A DNA stretch of 38,903 bases from Paenibacillus ginsengihumi DSM 21568 (GTDB lineage: Bacteria; Bacillota; Bacilli; Paenibacillales; NBRC-103111): assembly GCF_000380965.1 (NCBI RefSeq), contig NZ_KB905596.1, positions 1 through 38,903 of the forward strand. Direction: 5' to 3'. Shown here piece after piece: positions 14,900 through 24,724 of this stretch. Position numbers and translations under genes: made by a program. The notes beneath the pieces are model-generated. The model worked only from the letters and a program-made list of their open reading frames with translations. It had not been told where the DNA came from and did no database searches. Numbering within the stretch: position 1 is the first letter of the stretch; each line of letters starts with the position of its first letter.

Positions 14900-17800
14900 C
14901 AAGGTGCTGATCGCCAACCGCGGAGCGATCGCCGTCCGCATTATCCGCACGCTGCGGACGATGGGCATCGCGTCGGTGGCGGTATACACGAAAGCGGACC
15001 GGGACAGCCTGCATGTGGAGCAGGCGGACGAAGCGGTCCTGATCGGGGAAGGACCGGCCAAGGACAGCTACGTCAACGCGGAGCTGATTTTGCGGACGGC
15101 GCTGGAAACGGGAGCGGACGCGATTCACCCGGGCTACGGCTTCCTCAGCGAAAACGCGGCGTTCGCCAGAGCCTGCGCGGAGCGCGGCATCGCCTTCATC
15201 GGCCCGACGCCGGAGCAGATCGAGCTGTTCGGGCTGAAGCATACGGCCCGCGAGATGGCGAAACGCGTCGGCGTGCCGCTGCTCCCCGGGACGGAGCTGA
15301 TCGCGAGCGCAGACGAAGCGGCGGCGGAGGCGGCGAAAATCGGTTATCCGGTCATGCTGAAAAGCACGGCCGGAGGCGGCGGGATCGGCATGCGCATCTG
15401 CCCTGACGAAGCCGCGCTGCGGGACGCCTTCGATTCGGTGACCCGGCTGGCTTCCGCGAATTTTAACGACGGCGGCGTTTTTCTGGAAAAATACATCGCC
15501 CGCGCCCGTCATGTGGAAGTGCAAATCTTCGGGGACGGGCAAGGGAACGCGGCGGCGCTCGGCGAGCGGGATTGCTCGGTGCAGCGGCGCAACCAGAAAA
15601 TCATCGAAGAGACGCCCGCGCCGCTGCTCGCCGAGACGGTTAGGCGGGAGATGCACGAAAGCGCGCGCAAGCTGGCCCAGGCCGCCGGCTACCGGAACGC
15701 GGGAACGGTGGAGTTTTTATACGATCCGGAGACGGAGCGTTATTATTTCCTCGAGGTGAACACGCGGCTGCAGGTGGAGCACGGGGTTACCGAAGAGGTG
15801 CTGGGCATCGACCTGGTGGAATGGATGATCCGGGAAGCGGCCGGACAGCCGCCGGAGCTTGTGCAATCGGCCCGCGAGCCGAAGGGCCACAGCCTGCAGG
15901 TTCGCCTGTATGCGGAGGACTGCTTGAACGGCTTCCGCCCGGGGGACGGACGGATCGACGACGTGGTTTGGCCGGAGCAGGCGCGAATCGAAACGTGGAT
16001 TCAAAGCGGCCTTGAGGTGACGACCTTATACGATCCGATGCTGGCCAAAATCATCGTGCACGCGGACACGCGCGAAGCGGCCGTTTCCCGCATGGCCGAA
16101 GCGCTGAACAAGCTGCGCATCTACGGAGTGACGACGAACCAGTCCTATATCGAAGCGTTCCTGCACACGGAGGAGTTTAAGGCCGGGCGCGTGTATACGA
16201 GCATGCTGGACGGATTTCATCCGGCGGAGCCTGCGATCGAAGTGCTGGACGGCGGCGTTCAGACCACCGTGCAAGATTTTCCGGGAAGAACCGGCTACTG
16301 GGACATCGGCGTTCCGCCTTCCGGTCCGATGGATGCCCTCGCTTTTCGTATCGGCAACCGGCTGCTTGGCAACGAGGAAGGGGCCGCAGGCTTGGAAATG
16401 ACGCTCCGCGGCGGCTCGTACCGCTTTCGCGACGAGATGCGGTTCTGCTTGACCGGCGCGGATATGAAGGCGGAGCTGGACGGCGTTCCGGTTCCGCTCT
16501 ATACACCGGTTCAGGCGCAAGCCGGCGCCGTGCTCACGCTGGGCGAAGCGGCCTCCGGCATGCGGACGTACCTGCTGGTGGCCGGCGGGCTGGATATGCC
16601 GCTCACGCTCGGCAGCGCCTCCACCTTTACGCTCGGCGGCTTCGGCGGGCATATGGGCGGCGCGCTCCGGCCGGGCGCAGTGCTCCGGGTATGCCGGGAA
16701 TCGGCCGCACCGCTTCCCCCTTTGGAGGCGGAAAACCGTCCGGAGCTGGCGGGAGAATGGACGATCGGCGTCATTCCGGGTCCGCACTGCACCGCGGAGT
16801 ATTTGCTCCCGCAATATCTGGATCAGCTCACCTCTACGGTGTGGGAGGTTCATTTCAACAGCTCGCGAACCGGCGTTCGCTTGATCGGTCCGGCGCCGCT
16901 TTGGGCGCGGGAGGACGGCGGCGATGCGGGTCTGCATCCTTCGAACATCCACGACAACGCCTACGCCGTCGGCGCGCTTGACTTGACAGGCGATATGCCG
17001 ATCCTGCTCGGACCGGACGGACCGAGCCTCGGCGGATTCGTGTGCCCGGTGACGACGGCCACCGCCGAGCTGTGGAAGCTCGGCCAGCTTCGTCCCGGCG
17101 ACAAGGTGCGCTTCAAGCTGATCACCGTCCAGGAAGCGGAGGAGCTTCGCGCCGCACAGGACGCCTTTTTGCGGGAGCTGGGCAGCGGCGCATCCCTGCC
17201 GGGCCTGCCTGAGGTGTCGCGGGGCGATTATGCGCCGCTCCTCGCCTATGAGGCGGAGGGCCGCCGATTCCCGATCGCCGTCCGCTGCTCCGGCGACGAA
17301 AATATTTTGGTGGAATACGGGGAGCGGGAGCTCGATCTTCTGTACCGCTTCCAGGTGTATGTACTGATGCAGGCCATCAAGGAAAGCGGCCGCATCCCCT
17401 TTATCGAAATGACGCCGGGTATCCGCTCCCTGCAAATTCATGTGGACCCGTCCCGAATCACGGTGACAGAAGCGGCGGCGCGAGTGATGGACATCGATCT
17501 TGCCCTCCCTCCCCTTGACTCGATCGAGGTTCCGTCGCGCATCGTCAAGCTGCCGCTCTCGTGGGACGACCCGGCGACGAGGCTGGCCATTGAGCGGTAT
17601 CAGCAAAATGTTCGGCCGGACGCTCCGTGGTGTCCGAGCAATCTGGAATTTATCCGGCGGATGAACGGTTTGGATTCCCTAGAAGAAGTCGCCGAGGTCG
17701 TCTTTGGCGCCTCCTATCTGGTCATGGGACTCGGAGACGTCTATTTGGGCGCGCCGGTCGCCGTTCCTCTGGACCCGCGCCACCGGCTCGTCACGACCAA

Positions 17801-18506
17801 ATACAATCCGGCCCGCACCTGGACGCCGGAGAACGCCGTCGGCATCGGCGGCGCGTACCTTTGCGTGTACGGCATGGAGGGGCCGGGAGGCTACCAGTTC
17901 GTAGGGCGCACGGTGCAGATGTGGAATAGACAAGGTCGTAAAACGGCCAATTTCGAGCAAGGAAAGCCGTGGCTGCTGCGCTTTTTTGACCAAATCCGTT
18001 TTTACCCGGTTTCCGAGGAAGAGCTGCTTCGCATGCGCGACGATTTCCCGCGCGGGGAGTTCACCGTGGAGATCGAGGAAACGACGTTTAACCTTGGCGA
18101 GTATTTGGCCTGGCTCGATGCGATACGGGAAGAAGCGGCGGATTTTCGCTCGCGGCAGCAGGCTGCGTTCGCAAAGGAACGGGAGCTTTGGAAGCAGCTC
18201 GGCATCGCCGAGCACGTATCCGAACCGGAGAGCGCCGAAGGCGGCGATCAGGCGGAGCTTCCGGAAGGCAGCCTCGGCGTAAACAGCTCCATGTCTGGCA
18301 GCATCTGGAAGGTGCTGGTCGAGCCGGGGCAGCAAGTCCGAAAAGGCGAGACTATTATAATAGAAGAAAGTATGAAAATGGAGTTCGCGCAGGCAGCCCC
18401 GTTCGACGGCGTGATCGCCTCCGTCTTCGTCGCTTCCGGCGACCAGGTGCGGGCGGGAGACTGCATTGCGGCGATTTATCCGCTCGAAAAGGAGGCGGCA
18501 TCATGA
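14892..18506 (+). CDS. Biotin-dependent guanidine/urea carboxylase
   Basis: The 1204-residue enzyme starts at ATG 14892 behind GGAAGGAGG. Residues 1 to ~450 are biotin carboxylase ([19 protein letters not shown]-grasp [11 protein letters not shown] near 165, [15 protein letters not shown]). About 455-770 is an AHS2/KipA-like and about 790-985 an AHS1/KipI-like carboxyltransferase part. [16 protein letters not shown] lies near 920, and the biotin carrier domain at the end has ESMKME with biotinyl-Lys1162. Most proteins of this type were annotated urea carboxylase. With UAAP proteins and a guanidine-I riboswitch the characterised ones prefer guanidine, using ATP and bicarbonate to make carboxyguanidine. 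A known Asp/Asn difference in the carboxyltransferase domain separates guanidine from urea enzymes; I cannot place that residue with certainty here. Confidence 0.93.
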   Translation: MFNKVLIANRGAIAVRIIRTLRTMGIASVAVYTKADRDSLHVEQADEAVLIGEGPAKDSYVNAELILRTALETGADAIHPGYGFLSENAAFARACAERGIAFIGPTPEQIELFGLKHTAREMAKRVGVPLLPGTELIASADEAAAEAAKIGYPVMLKSTAGGGGIGMRICPDEAALRDAFDSVTRLASANFNDGGVFLEKYIARARHVEVQIFGDGQGNAAALGERDCSVQRRNQKIIEETPAPLLAETVRREMHESARKLAQAAGYRNAGTVEFLYDPETERYYFLEVNTRLQVEHGVTEEVLGIDLVEWMIREAAGQPPELVQSAREPKGHSLQVRLYAEDCLNGFRPGDGRIDDVVWPEQARIETWIQSGLEVTTLYDPMLAKIIVHADTREAAVSRMAEALNKLRIYGVTTNQSYIEAFLHTEEFKAGRVYTSMLDGFHPAEPAIEVLDGGVQTTVQDFPGRTGYWDIGVPPSGPMDALAFRIGNRLLGNEEGAAGLEMTLRGGSYRFRDEMRFCLTGADMKAELDGVPVPLYTPVQAQAGAVLTLGEAASGMRTYLLVAGGLDMPLTLGSASTFTLGGFGGHMGGALRPGAVLRVCRESAAPLPPLEAENRPELAGEWTIGVIPGPHCTAEYLLPQYLDQLTSTVWEVHFNSSRTGVRLIGPAPLWAREDGGDAGLHPSNIHDNAYAVGALDLTGDMPILLGPDGPSLGGFVCPVTTATAELWKLGQLRPGDKVRFKLITVQEAEELRAAQDAFLRELGSGASLPGLPEVSRGDYAPLLAYEAEGRRFPIAVRCSGDENILVEYGERELDLLYRFQVYVLMQAIKESGRIPFIEMTPGIRSLQIHVDPSRITVTEAAARVMDIDLALPPLDSIEVPSRIVKLPLSWDDPATRLAIERYQQNVRPDAPWCPSNLEFIRRMNGLDSLEEVAEVVFGASYLVMGLGDVYLGAPVAVPLDPRHRLVTTKYNPARTWTPENAVGIGGAYLCVYGMEGPGGYQFVGRTVQMWNRQGRKTANFEQGKPWLLRFFDQIRFYPVSEEELLRMRDDFPRGEFTVEIEETTFNLGEYLAWLDAIREEAADFRSRQQAAFAKERELWKQLGIAEHVSEPESAEGGDQAELPEGSLGVNSSMSGSIWKVLVEPGQQVRKGETIIIEESMKMEFAQAAPFDGVIASVFVASGDQVRAGDCIAAIYPLEKEAAS

Positions 18507-20251
18507 GCGTACATGCGGTTCCGTTCGAACTGACGATCGACCATTTGCGGAAAGGGTATCTCTGCGGCAGCTTTACCCCGGAGGAGGTGATCTCCGCCAT
18601 CATTGCCCGGGCGGAGCGGGACAAGGCGATGAATATTTGGATTCTGGAGCCGGAGCTCGAACGGATTTCCCCTTACTTGGAGCGCTTGCAAGAGCTTGAT
18701 CCCGCGGCGCATCCGCTGTGGGGAATCCCGTTTGCAGTCAAGGACAATATCGAGGTGGCCGGTTGGCCGGTAACGGCCGCCTGCCCGGCTTTTGCCTACG
18801 TCCCGGAGCGCCATGCGGCAGTCGTGGAGAGGCTGATTGCCGCCGGAGCGATCCCGGTGGGCAAAGCAAATCTCGATCAATTCGCCACCGGCCTGGTCGG
18901 CACGCGCAGCCCCTACGGCGAGACGCGGAACGCGCTGCGCCCGGAGCTGATCAGCGGCGGGTCGAGCTCCGGTTCGGCGGTGGCGGTGGCCCGCGGGCAG
19001 GCCGCCTTCGCGCTCGGTACCGATACCGCCGGTTCCGGCCGGGTGCCGGCCGCCTTGAACGGGCTGGTCGGCTATAAGCCGGCGGTGGGCGCCTGGCCTT
19101 CGGCGGGCGTCGTGCCGGCCTGCCGGAGCATCGACTGCGTGACCGTGTTCGTCCGGCACGCGGAGGAAGCGGCGGCCGTCGACCGGATCGTCCGCGGGCT
19201 GTGCCCGAACGATCCTTACTCCGCGAGCCGCCCGCTGAACCGGCCCGAGCCTCCGGTAGTCTGGCTGCTACCTGAAGGTCCGCTGCCTTTTTTCGGGCCG
19301 TTCGCCGCTGAGTATGAAGCGGCCTGGAACCGGACGAAGCAGCGGCTCTTGCGGTCGGGGGCCGCAGTGCGGGAGATCGACATTGCCCCGCTGCAGGAAG
19401 CGGCCGCCCTATTGTACGAAGGCCCGCTTGTCGCCGAACGGTGGAGCGATCTTGCCGCGTTTATCGAAGGGCATCCCGGAGCGGCGCTGCCGGTGACGGA
19501 AACGATTTTGCGCACGGGAGCGAAAGCGGAGTTTACGGCGGCCGCCCTGTTTCGGGCCCAGCACCGGCTGGCGGAAATCCGGCGTCAGGCGCGCGCCTTG
19601 CTCAGCCATGCCGTGCTGCTCCTGCCAACCTGCGCCGGGACATGGACGCGGGAGCAGGTGGCCGCCGACCCGGTGGCAACGAACAGCCGAATGGGGCTGC
19701 TGACGAATCACTGCAATTTGCTCGATTTGAGCGCCATTGCGGTTCCGGCGGGACACGCCGCGCCCGGCTTGCCGTTTGGCGTCACTTTATTTGCTCTGCC
19801 GGAAGCGGAGGCTGGCCTCATTCCGGCCTCCCGGCATGTGATGTGCCAGCAGGAGACGATCCAGGTCGCCGTATGCGGGCTGCATATGCAGGGGATGCCG
19901 TTGGAGCCGCAAATGACCGGGTTTGGCGCCGTTTTTTCGGAAGAAGCGGCGACCGCGCCGAACTACCGGCTGTTTCAGCTTCCTACCGATCCGCCGAAGC
20001 CCGGGCTCGTTCGCGTCTCAAGCGGCGGCGCGAAGATCGCAGTGGAGCTGTGGGAGATGCCGCTGGAACAGTTCGGCCGGTTCACCGTCTCCATTCCGGC
20101 ACCGCTCGGCATCGGCTCGATCGAGCTTGCGGACGGACGAACCGCTGCGGGATTCGTGTGCGAAGCTTATGCCGCGGAAGGAGCGGTTGATCTGACCGCC
20201 TTCGGCGGGTGGAGAAATGCCGCGAAGGCCGCCGCTCGCCCGATCCCTTAA
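18503..20251 (+). CDS. atzF: Allophanate hydrolase
   Basis: The 582-residue amidase-signature enzyme hydrolyses allophanate to ammonia and CO2, the last step of the operon's pathway. The catalytic triad can be read as Lys80 (FAVKDNIE), Ser154 (GGSSSGSAVAVA) and Ser178 (DTAGSGRVPAALNG). The 74- and 24-residue spacing is as in characterised AtzF. The carboxyl domain (about 450-582, with PQMTGFGAVF, GFVCEAYA and DLTAFGGWR) is the AtzF-specific domain that processes the carboxycarbamate intermediate. ATG 18503 overlaps the carboxylase stop by four bases (ATGA) and has AAAAGGAGG upstream. An in-frame extension back to 18188 lies inside the carboxylase and is not real. No clear terminator follows. 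Confidence 0.95.
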   Translation: MSVHAVPFELTIDHLRKGYLCGSFTPEEVISAIIARAERDKAMNIWILEPELERISPYLERLQELDPAAHPLWGIPFAVKDNIEVAGWPVTAACPAFAYVPERHAAVVERLIAAGAIPVGKANLDQFATGLVGTRSPYGETRNALRPELISGGSSSGSAVAVARGQAAFALGTDTAGSGRVPAALNGLVGYKPAVGAWPSAGVVPACRSIDCVTVFVRHAEEAAAVDRIVRGLCPNDPYSASRPLNRPEPPVVWLLPEGPLPFFGPFAAEYEAAWNRTKQRLLRSGAAVREIDIAPLQEAAALLYEGPLVAERWSDLAAFIEGHPGAALPVTETILRTGAKAEFTAAALFRAQHRLAEIRRQARALLSHAVLLLPTCAGTWTREQVAADPVATNSRMGLLTNHCNLLDLSAIAVPAGHAAPGLPFGVTLFALPEAEAGLIPASRHVMCQQETIQVAVCGLHMQGMPLEPQMTGFGAVFSEEAATAPNYRLFQLPTDPPKPGLVRVSSGGAKIAVELWEMPLEQFGRFTVSIPAPLGIGSIELADGRTAAGFVCEAYAAEGAVDLTAFGGWRNAAKAAARPIP

Positions 20252-20305
20252 AGCCGCGCGATTAGATTAGCCCGCTGCTGCTCGGGGCGCGCGCTGGGGT
20301 ACGAG

Positions 20306-20410
20306 CTTCGGCGCGAGGCACGTGCCCTTCGGCGGACGCGGCACAAGCCCTTCGATGAAACGAGGCACGAACAAGGCCCGGCACGCGCCTTCGATGGACG
20401 CGGCACGAGA
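20306..20410. repeat. Degenerate ~21-bp GC-rich tandem repeats
   Basis: CTTCG-start units lie at 20306, 20327, 20350 and 20389 (21, 23 and 39 bases apart), each followed by a GGACGCGGCACGAG-like tract. The unit CTTCGATGGACGCGGCACG shares GATGGACGCGG with the 40-bp array at 10291-10436. The array fills the gap between convergent atzF and the MFS gene. Confidence 0.6.
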
Positions 20411-20425
20411 CCCGCGCATGCCCTC

Positions 20426-21688
20426 TCAATAAGATACCGCCCGCCGCCGGTTCACTTTCGGTTCTTCCGCCCCTTTGTGCAGGGAAGCGTGAATCAGGAA
20501 GAAGACGAGCGCGATCAGCGAGGCGCAGGCGCCGACCAGCAGCACCGGCGTGACGCCCCAGCGGTCGTACAGGTTGCCGTAGATGGTCGGCCCGGTCATC
20601 CGCCCGACATTGCCGAAGCCGCCGGTCAGCCCCATGAAGAACGGCGCCGCCCGTCCCGTGCGCTCCGAGAAAAACGTGGGGATCGCGGGCAAGAGCAGCA
20701 TTTCGCCGATCGTGCTGATGATCATCCCGACGACAAAGAACGCGTACGACTGATGAAAAAACAGGATGAACCCGATCCCCGCCGTATAACAGAGGGCGCT
20801 GGCGACAATCTGGGACACCAAAGATTTGGCAACCGTATGCTTGATCAGCGCGATGACCGGCTGGCCCGCGAAAATGACGATCCCGTTGATCGTCCACAGC
20901 AGGCTGTACATCGTCAAGGGATATCCCTCTTCCGTGAGATATGGCGCGATGCCGTTGCTCCACAGTGTGAACGAAACATAATAAAACATCGCCCCCAGGC
21001 CGATGAACAGATAGACCCGGAAGTTCGTAAGATTTCGCAGATGGCTTCGGCTGTCATCCGCGTCCGCCAGTGTGCCTCCCGCGCCGGCCGGCGCCTCCGG
21101 GACGGGCTGCGCCTTCATGAAGAAAAACAGAAAGACAGCGAACAGAAGCGTCGTCAGAGAGGTAACGGCATAGGTCAGCGGAAATGAGACGGAGGCAATC
21201 AGCCCCCCTGCCGCCGCACCGATGGCGAGTCCCGTGTTGTTGCCGACATAGATGGCGTTGTAGAGCTTTCTCCGATGCTCCTTCCAGCGGAAGCCGACAT
21301 ATGCATTAATAGAAGGAATGGCGATGCCGTTCATGAAGCCGTAGGCGCAGATGACGCCGACATACGTCCAGTAATGGTCGATCGCCACGACGGAGGCCAG
21401 TCCCGCAGCAGACAGCGCCATGGAGCCGACGATCAGCGTTTTCGGGCCAAGCCGGTGATAGAGAGAGCCGCCGACGATTTCGCCCAAAATGCCGGCGAGC
21501 GCCTGGAACAGCAGCACCATGCCCGCCTCCCCATAGGAGCGGCCAAGCTGTTCGTGCACGTACAAGGTGGTCAGCGGCCACAAAATCGCTTTCCCCGTCG
21601 CGTTCATAAAGCTTGCGGCCATAAAATAGAGCGCATCCGCCGGATACGCCTTATAGAAGGTCATCCATCTTTTTATCATGGGATTCAT
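20426..21688 (-). CDS. MFS transporter, drug/metabolite permease type
   Basis: The 420-residue protein has about 12 helices and the MFS loop motif GGSLYHRLGPKTLIVGSMALS between helices 2 and 3. A long cytoplasmic loop (PVPEAPAGAGGTLADADDSRSH) lies mid-protein. The ATG is preceded by AAAGGTGGA. It lies 51 bases after the dppC-like stop on the same strand with no terminator between them, so it is probably the last gene of the ANTAR-controlled transporter operon. It could export an end product or give a second import route. The substrate is unknown. Confidence 0.85.
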   Translation of the reverse strand: MNPMIKRWMTFYKAYPADALYFMAASFMNATGKAILWPLTTLYVHEQLGRSYGEAGMVLLFQALAGILGEIVGGSLYHRLGPKTLIVGSMALSAAGLASVVAIDHYWTYVGVICAYGFMNGIAIPSINAYVGFRWKEHRRKLYNAIYVGNNTGLAIGAAAGGLIASVSFPLTYAVTSLTTLLFAVFLFFFMKAQPVPEAPAGAGGTLADADDSRSHLRNLTNFRVYLFIGLGAMFYYVSFTLWSNGIAPYLTEEGYPLTMYSLLWTINGIVIFAGQPVIALIKHTVAKSLVSQIVASALCYTAGIGFILFFHQSYAFFVVGMIISTIGEMLLLPAIPTFFSERTGRAAPFFMGLTGGFGNVGRMTGPTIYGNLYDRWGVTPVLLVGACASLIALVFFLIHASLHKGAEEPKVNRRRAVSY

Positions 21689-21739
21689 GTTTGAAATTCC
21701 ACCTTTATATTTGGTCCCAAACGGGGTGAACTTTCCGGT

Positions 21740-22666
21740 TTACCTCCTTTTGGGATCCAGCGCATCGCGGATGCCGTCGCCGACGAAGTTGATGACGAGC
21801 ACGGTAATGACGATCATCAGGCCGGAAGGAATCCACAGCCACGGCTCGCTCTGCAGCGTCGTGATCGATTGGGCAGCGGTCAGCATGTTGCCCCAGCTCG
21901 CGGTCGGCGGCTGCACCCCCATCCCCAGAAAGCTGAGCGACGATTCGGACAAGATCGCCGTTGCCGCACCGAAGGTCGCATTGACGAGCAAAGGCCCCAT
22001 CGCATTCGGCATGATCTCCTGAAAAATAATCTGTCTCTTGCTGAGACCGAGCGCCTGAGCCGCTTTGACATACTCCGTCTGCTTGATCGACAGCACGCTG
22101 CCCCGGACGAGACGGGCGACGGCAGGCCAGCCGAGCAGCCCGAGCACGAGCACGATATTGAACAGGCCGGGGCCGATAATCGTCACCAGGACGAGAATGA
22201 CCATCAGGTAAGGAAAGGACATGAAGATGTCCATAATGCGGTTGATAATCATATCCACCTTGCCGCCGTAGTAGCCGGCGACCGCGCCGACGACCGTTCC
22301 GATCGCGACATAGATGGCGACCGAGCCGAGGCCGATGGACAACGACACGCGGGAGGCGTAGATGAGCCGGCTGAGCACATCCCGTCCGACCTGATCCGTT
22401 CCCAGCCAATGCTGAGCCGAAGGCGGGGCGCTGAATTCGTCCTGAATCATATTCGGATCGTAAGGCGCAAGCAGCGGCGCGAACGCCGCCATCAGAATCA
22501 GCAGGACGAACAGGACGAGGCCCGCTACGGCCAGCTTGTGCTTCATGAACTGTTTGGCTACGGCCTTCAGGTAGCTCTCGTGCCGGTTGTCTTCGTGACC
22601 CGCCATTTCTTCCCGAATGGGAATGTTATTGTTGTCCACCCGTTCTTGCCAGGATACCGTACGCAT
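21740..22666 (-). CDS. ABC transporter permease, OppC/DppC type
   Basis: The 308-residue inner-membrane permease starts at ATG 22666 behind GAAGAAGGTG. An amino-terminal OppC_N region (KQFMKHKLAVAGLVLF, LAPYDPN, HWLGTDQVGRDVLSRL) precedes six helices. The EAA loop (EYVKAAQALGLSKRQIIFQEIMPN) contacts the ATPases. It belongs with the DppB, DppF and DppD-like genes upstream on the same transcript. The family imports dipeptides, oligopeptides, nickel, opines and other polar solutes. Co-regulation with the ureohydrolase suggests a guanidino compound or related nitrogen source, by inference. Confidence 0.93.
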   Translation of the reverse strand: MRTVSWQERVDNNNIPIREEMAGHEDNRHESYLKAVAKQFMKHKLAVAGLVLFVLLILMAAFAPLLAPYDPNMIQDEFSAPPSAQHWLGTDQVGRDVLSRLIYASRVSLSIGLGSVAIYVAIGTVVGAVAGYYGGKVDMIINRIMDIFMSFPYLMVILVLVTIIGPGLFNIVLVLGLLGWPAVARLVRGSVLSIKQTEYVKAAQALGLSKRQIIFQEIMPNAMGPLLVNATFGAATAILSESSLSFLGMGVQPPTASWGNMLTAAQSITTLQSEPWLWIPSGLMIVITVLVINFVGDGIRDALDPKRR

Positions 22667-22698
22667 AGCAACACCTTCTTCTTCATTGTACTTGATGC

Positions 22699-23649
22699 TT
22701 AATTGTACTTGATGCGCGGATCGACGAACGCGTACATCAGATCCGCCCACAGATTGGAGATCAGCACCGCCACGGCGGCGACCAGGTTAATGCCCATCAG
22801 CACCGGATAATCTCTCGACAAAATCGCCTGAATGGTCAGCTGGCCCATGCCGGACCACTGAAAGACAGTCTCCGTGACGACCGCTCCCCCGATCAGCATC
22901 GGAATGTCCATGCCCGCTACCGTAATGATCGGAATGAGGGCATTTTTCAAGGTGTGCTTGTTGATCACCTTCCATTCCGGCAGCCCCTTCGCTCTCGCCG
23001 TCCGCAGGTAGTCCTGGTTCAGCACTTCAATGACGCTCGAGCGGACGTAGCGCACCATGCCTCCGGCAATGGAAGCGCCGAGCGTGAAGGCCGGCAGCAC
23101 CAGATGCTTGAGCGTATCGAGAAAATCCCCTTCCCGGCCGATCGTATTCATTCCGCCTGTCGGCAGGACGCCGAGCGTTACGCCGAACAAATAGATGACG
23201 CCGAGCCCCAGGAAAAAGCCGGGAACCGACACGCCGAGGAAGGAGCCGGTCGACACGACGTAGTCAAGCCAGGAATACTGCCTGATCGCGCTGATGATGC
23301 CAAGCGGAATGGCGATCAGATAGGCGATGATCAGGGCAGTTCCCATCAGCAGCAGCGTCGCCCCCAGACGCTCGGCCAGCATCTGGGACACCGGCTGGAA
23401 CGAATTGAAGGAGATGCCCAAATTGCCTGTGAGCAGCTGGCCGAGCCATTTCACATATTGCAGCAGCAGCGGATCGTTCAGGCCGAGCGCCTCTCTGCGC
23501 TGCAGCTTATCCGCCTCCGACAAATCCGGGTTCGCATACAAATCGGCCGGATCGCCCGGGGCCAAATAAATAATAAAGAAATTCAAAAAGGTTACGCCGA
23601 TTAACACAGGTACGGCAATAAGCAGCCGGCGCATCGTATAGGAAAACAT
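22699..23649 (-). CDS. ABC transporter permease, OppB/DppB type
   Basis: The permease has about 316 residues. Two start codons lie close together (ATG 23655 and 23649). The second is preferred because GGGAG lies nine bases before it but only three before the first. The sequence shows RRLLIAVPVLIGVTFLNFFIIYLAPGDP at the amino end and the EAA-like loop DYLRTARAKGLPEWKVINKHTLKNA, as expected for the B-type permease that dimerises with the following C-type. It lies 32 bases before the C-type gene and about 58 bases after the ATPase gene. Confidence 0.92.
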   Translation of the reverse strand: MFSYTMRRLLIAVPVLIGVTFLNFFIIYLAPGDPADLYANPDLSEADKLQRREALGLNDPLLLQYVKWLGQLLTGNLGISFNSFQPVSQMLAERLGATLLLMGTALIIAYLIAIPLGIISAIRQYSWLDYVVSTGSFLGVSVPGFFLGLGVIYLFGVTLGVLPTGGMNTIGREGDFLDTLKHLVLPAFTLGASIAGGMVRYVRSSVIEVLNQDYLRTARAKGLPEWKVINKHTLKNALIPIITVAGMDIPMLIGGAVVTETVFQWSGMGQLTIQAILSRDYPVLMGINLVAAVAVLISNLWADLMYAFVDPRIKYN

Positions 23650-23707
23650 CCCCATCCACTCCCAACGTCGAATTGTTCCTTAGCGTCAGCTTTTCCATCG
23701 AGATTTC

Positions 23708-24706
23708 TCAAGAAAGCGGATAATGGCAGGCAACAAGACGCTGCCCCCCTTGAAGCGCAGGCTCCTCCTCCCGGCAGCGGGGCTGGGCCAGCGGGCAGCG
23801 GTTGTGAAACCGGCAGCCGGCCGGCGGGGACGCCGGGTTGGGCACATCGCCCGACAGGATGATCCGCTCCTTCGAGCGGCTCCACGGATTCGGCGTCGGA
23901 TAGGCGTCGAGCAGCGCTTTCGTATAGGGGTGCCGGGGCGAGCGGTAGATGTCCTCCGTTCTCGCCAGCTCGACGATTTTGCCCAAATACATGACGGCGA
24001 TCCGGTCGCTCATGAACTTGACGGCGCCGAGCCCGTGCGCGATGAACAGATACGTCAGCTGAAAATTGTTCTGCAGCGATTTCAGCAGATTCAAAATTTG
24101 CGCCTGGATCGAGACGTCCAGCGCCGAGACCGGCTCGTCGCAGACGATGAGCTTCGGCTGCAAAATGACCGCCCGGGCAATGCCGACCCGCTGCCGCTGG
24201 CCGCCGGAAAATTCGTGGGGAAATTTATACAAGGCGTGGCGGGACAAGCCGACGATCTCCAGCAGCTCGGTCGCCTTCTTCAGCGCCTCCGCCTGCGTCA
24301 TATCCGTATGCACCATAAGCGGCTTCGTCAGCAGCTCCCCCACCCGCTTCCGCGGATTGAGCGAGGAATACGGGTCCTGAAAAATCATTTGCAGATCGGA
24401 GCGCACTTTCCGCATATCCCTCTCGGACAACCGGTGCACGTTATGATTTTTATAATAAACGGAGCCTTCCGACAGCTCCTCCAGCCGGACGATGCTGCGG
24501 CCCAAGGTCGATTTGCCGCAGCCGGATTCGCCGACGACGCCGAGCGTCTCGCCCGGAAACACCATCAGGTCGACGCCGTCCACCGCCTTTACATGACCGG
24601 CCGTTTTGTAGAAGATGCCTTTTTTGATCGGATAATATTTTTTCACCCGCTCCAGCCGCAGGATCGGATCTGTGCTTACTTGGGCTTTGTGCAAAATAGC
24701 GCTCAT
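23708..24706 (-). CDS. ABC transporter ATP-binding protein, OppF/DppF type
   Basis: The 332-residue ATPase has Walker [10 protein letters not shown] (near residue 60), Q-loop [11 protein letters not shown], signature FSGGQRQR, Walker B LIVCDEP and D-loop SALD. The oligopeptide-type Cys-rich tail is [15 protein letters not shown]. The H-loop reads FIAHGLGAV rather than the usual HDLSVV; the catalytic His is kept but the following Asp is Gly. The ATG has GGAGGAAACC upstream. It powers import with the D-type ATPase encoded 18 bases upstream. Confidence 0.93.
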   Translation of the reverse strand: MSAILHKAQVSTDPILRLERVKKYYPIKKGIFYKTAGHVKAVDGVDLMVFPGETLGVVGESGCGKSTLGRSIVRLEELSEGSVYYKNHNVHRLSERDMRKVRSDLQMIFQDPYSSLNPRKRVGELLTKPLMVHTDMTQAEALKKATELLEIVGLSRHALYKFPHEFSGGQRQRVGIARAVILQPKLIVCDEPVSALDVSIQAQILNLLKSLQNNFQLTYLFIAHGLGAVKFMSDRIAVMYLGKIVELARTEDIYRSPRHPYTKALLDAYPTPNPWSRSKERIILSGDVPNPASPPAGCRFHNRCPLAQPRCREEEPALQGGQRLVACHYPLS

Positions 24707-24724
24707 ACGGTTTCCTCCATTGTC

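Noticed and set aside
18188..18502. 105-residue amino extension of allophanate hydrolase
   Set aside because: It lies wholly inside the carboxylase gene in another frame. ATG 18503 has AAAAGGAGG and an ATGA overlap.
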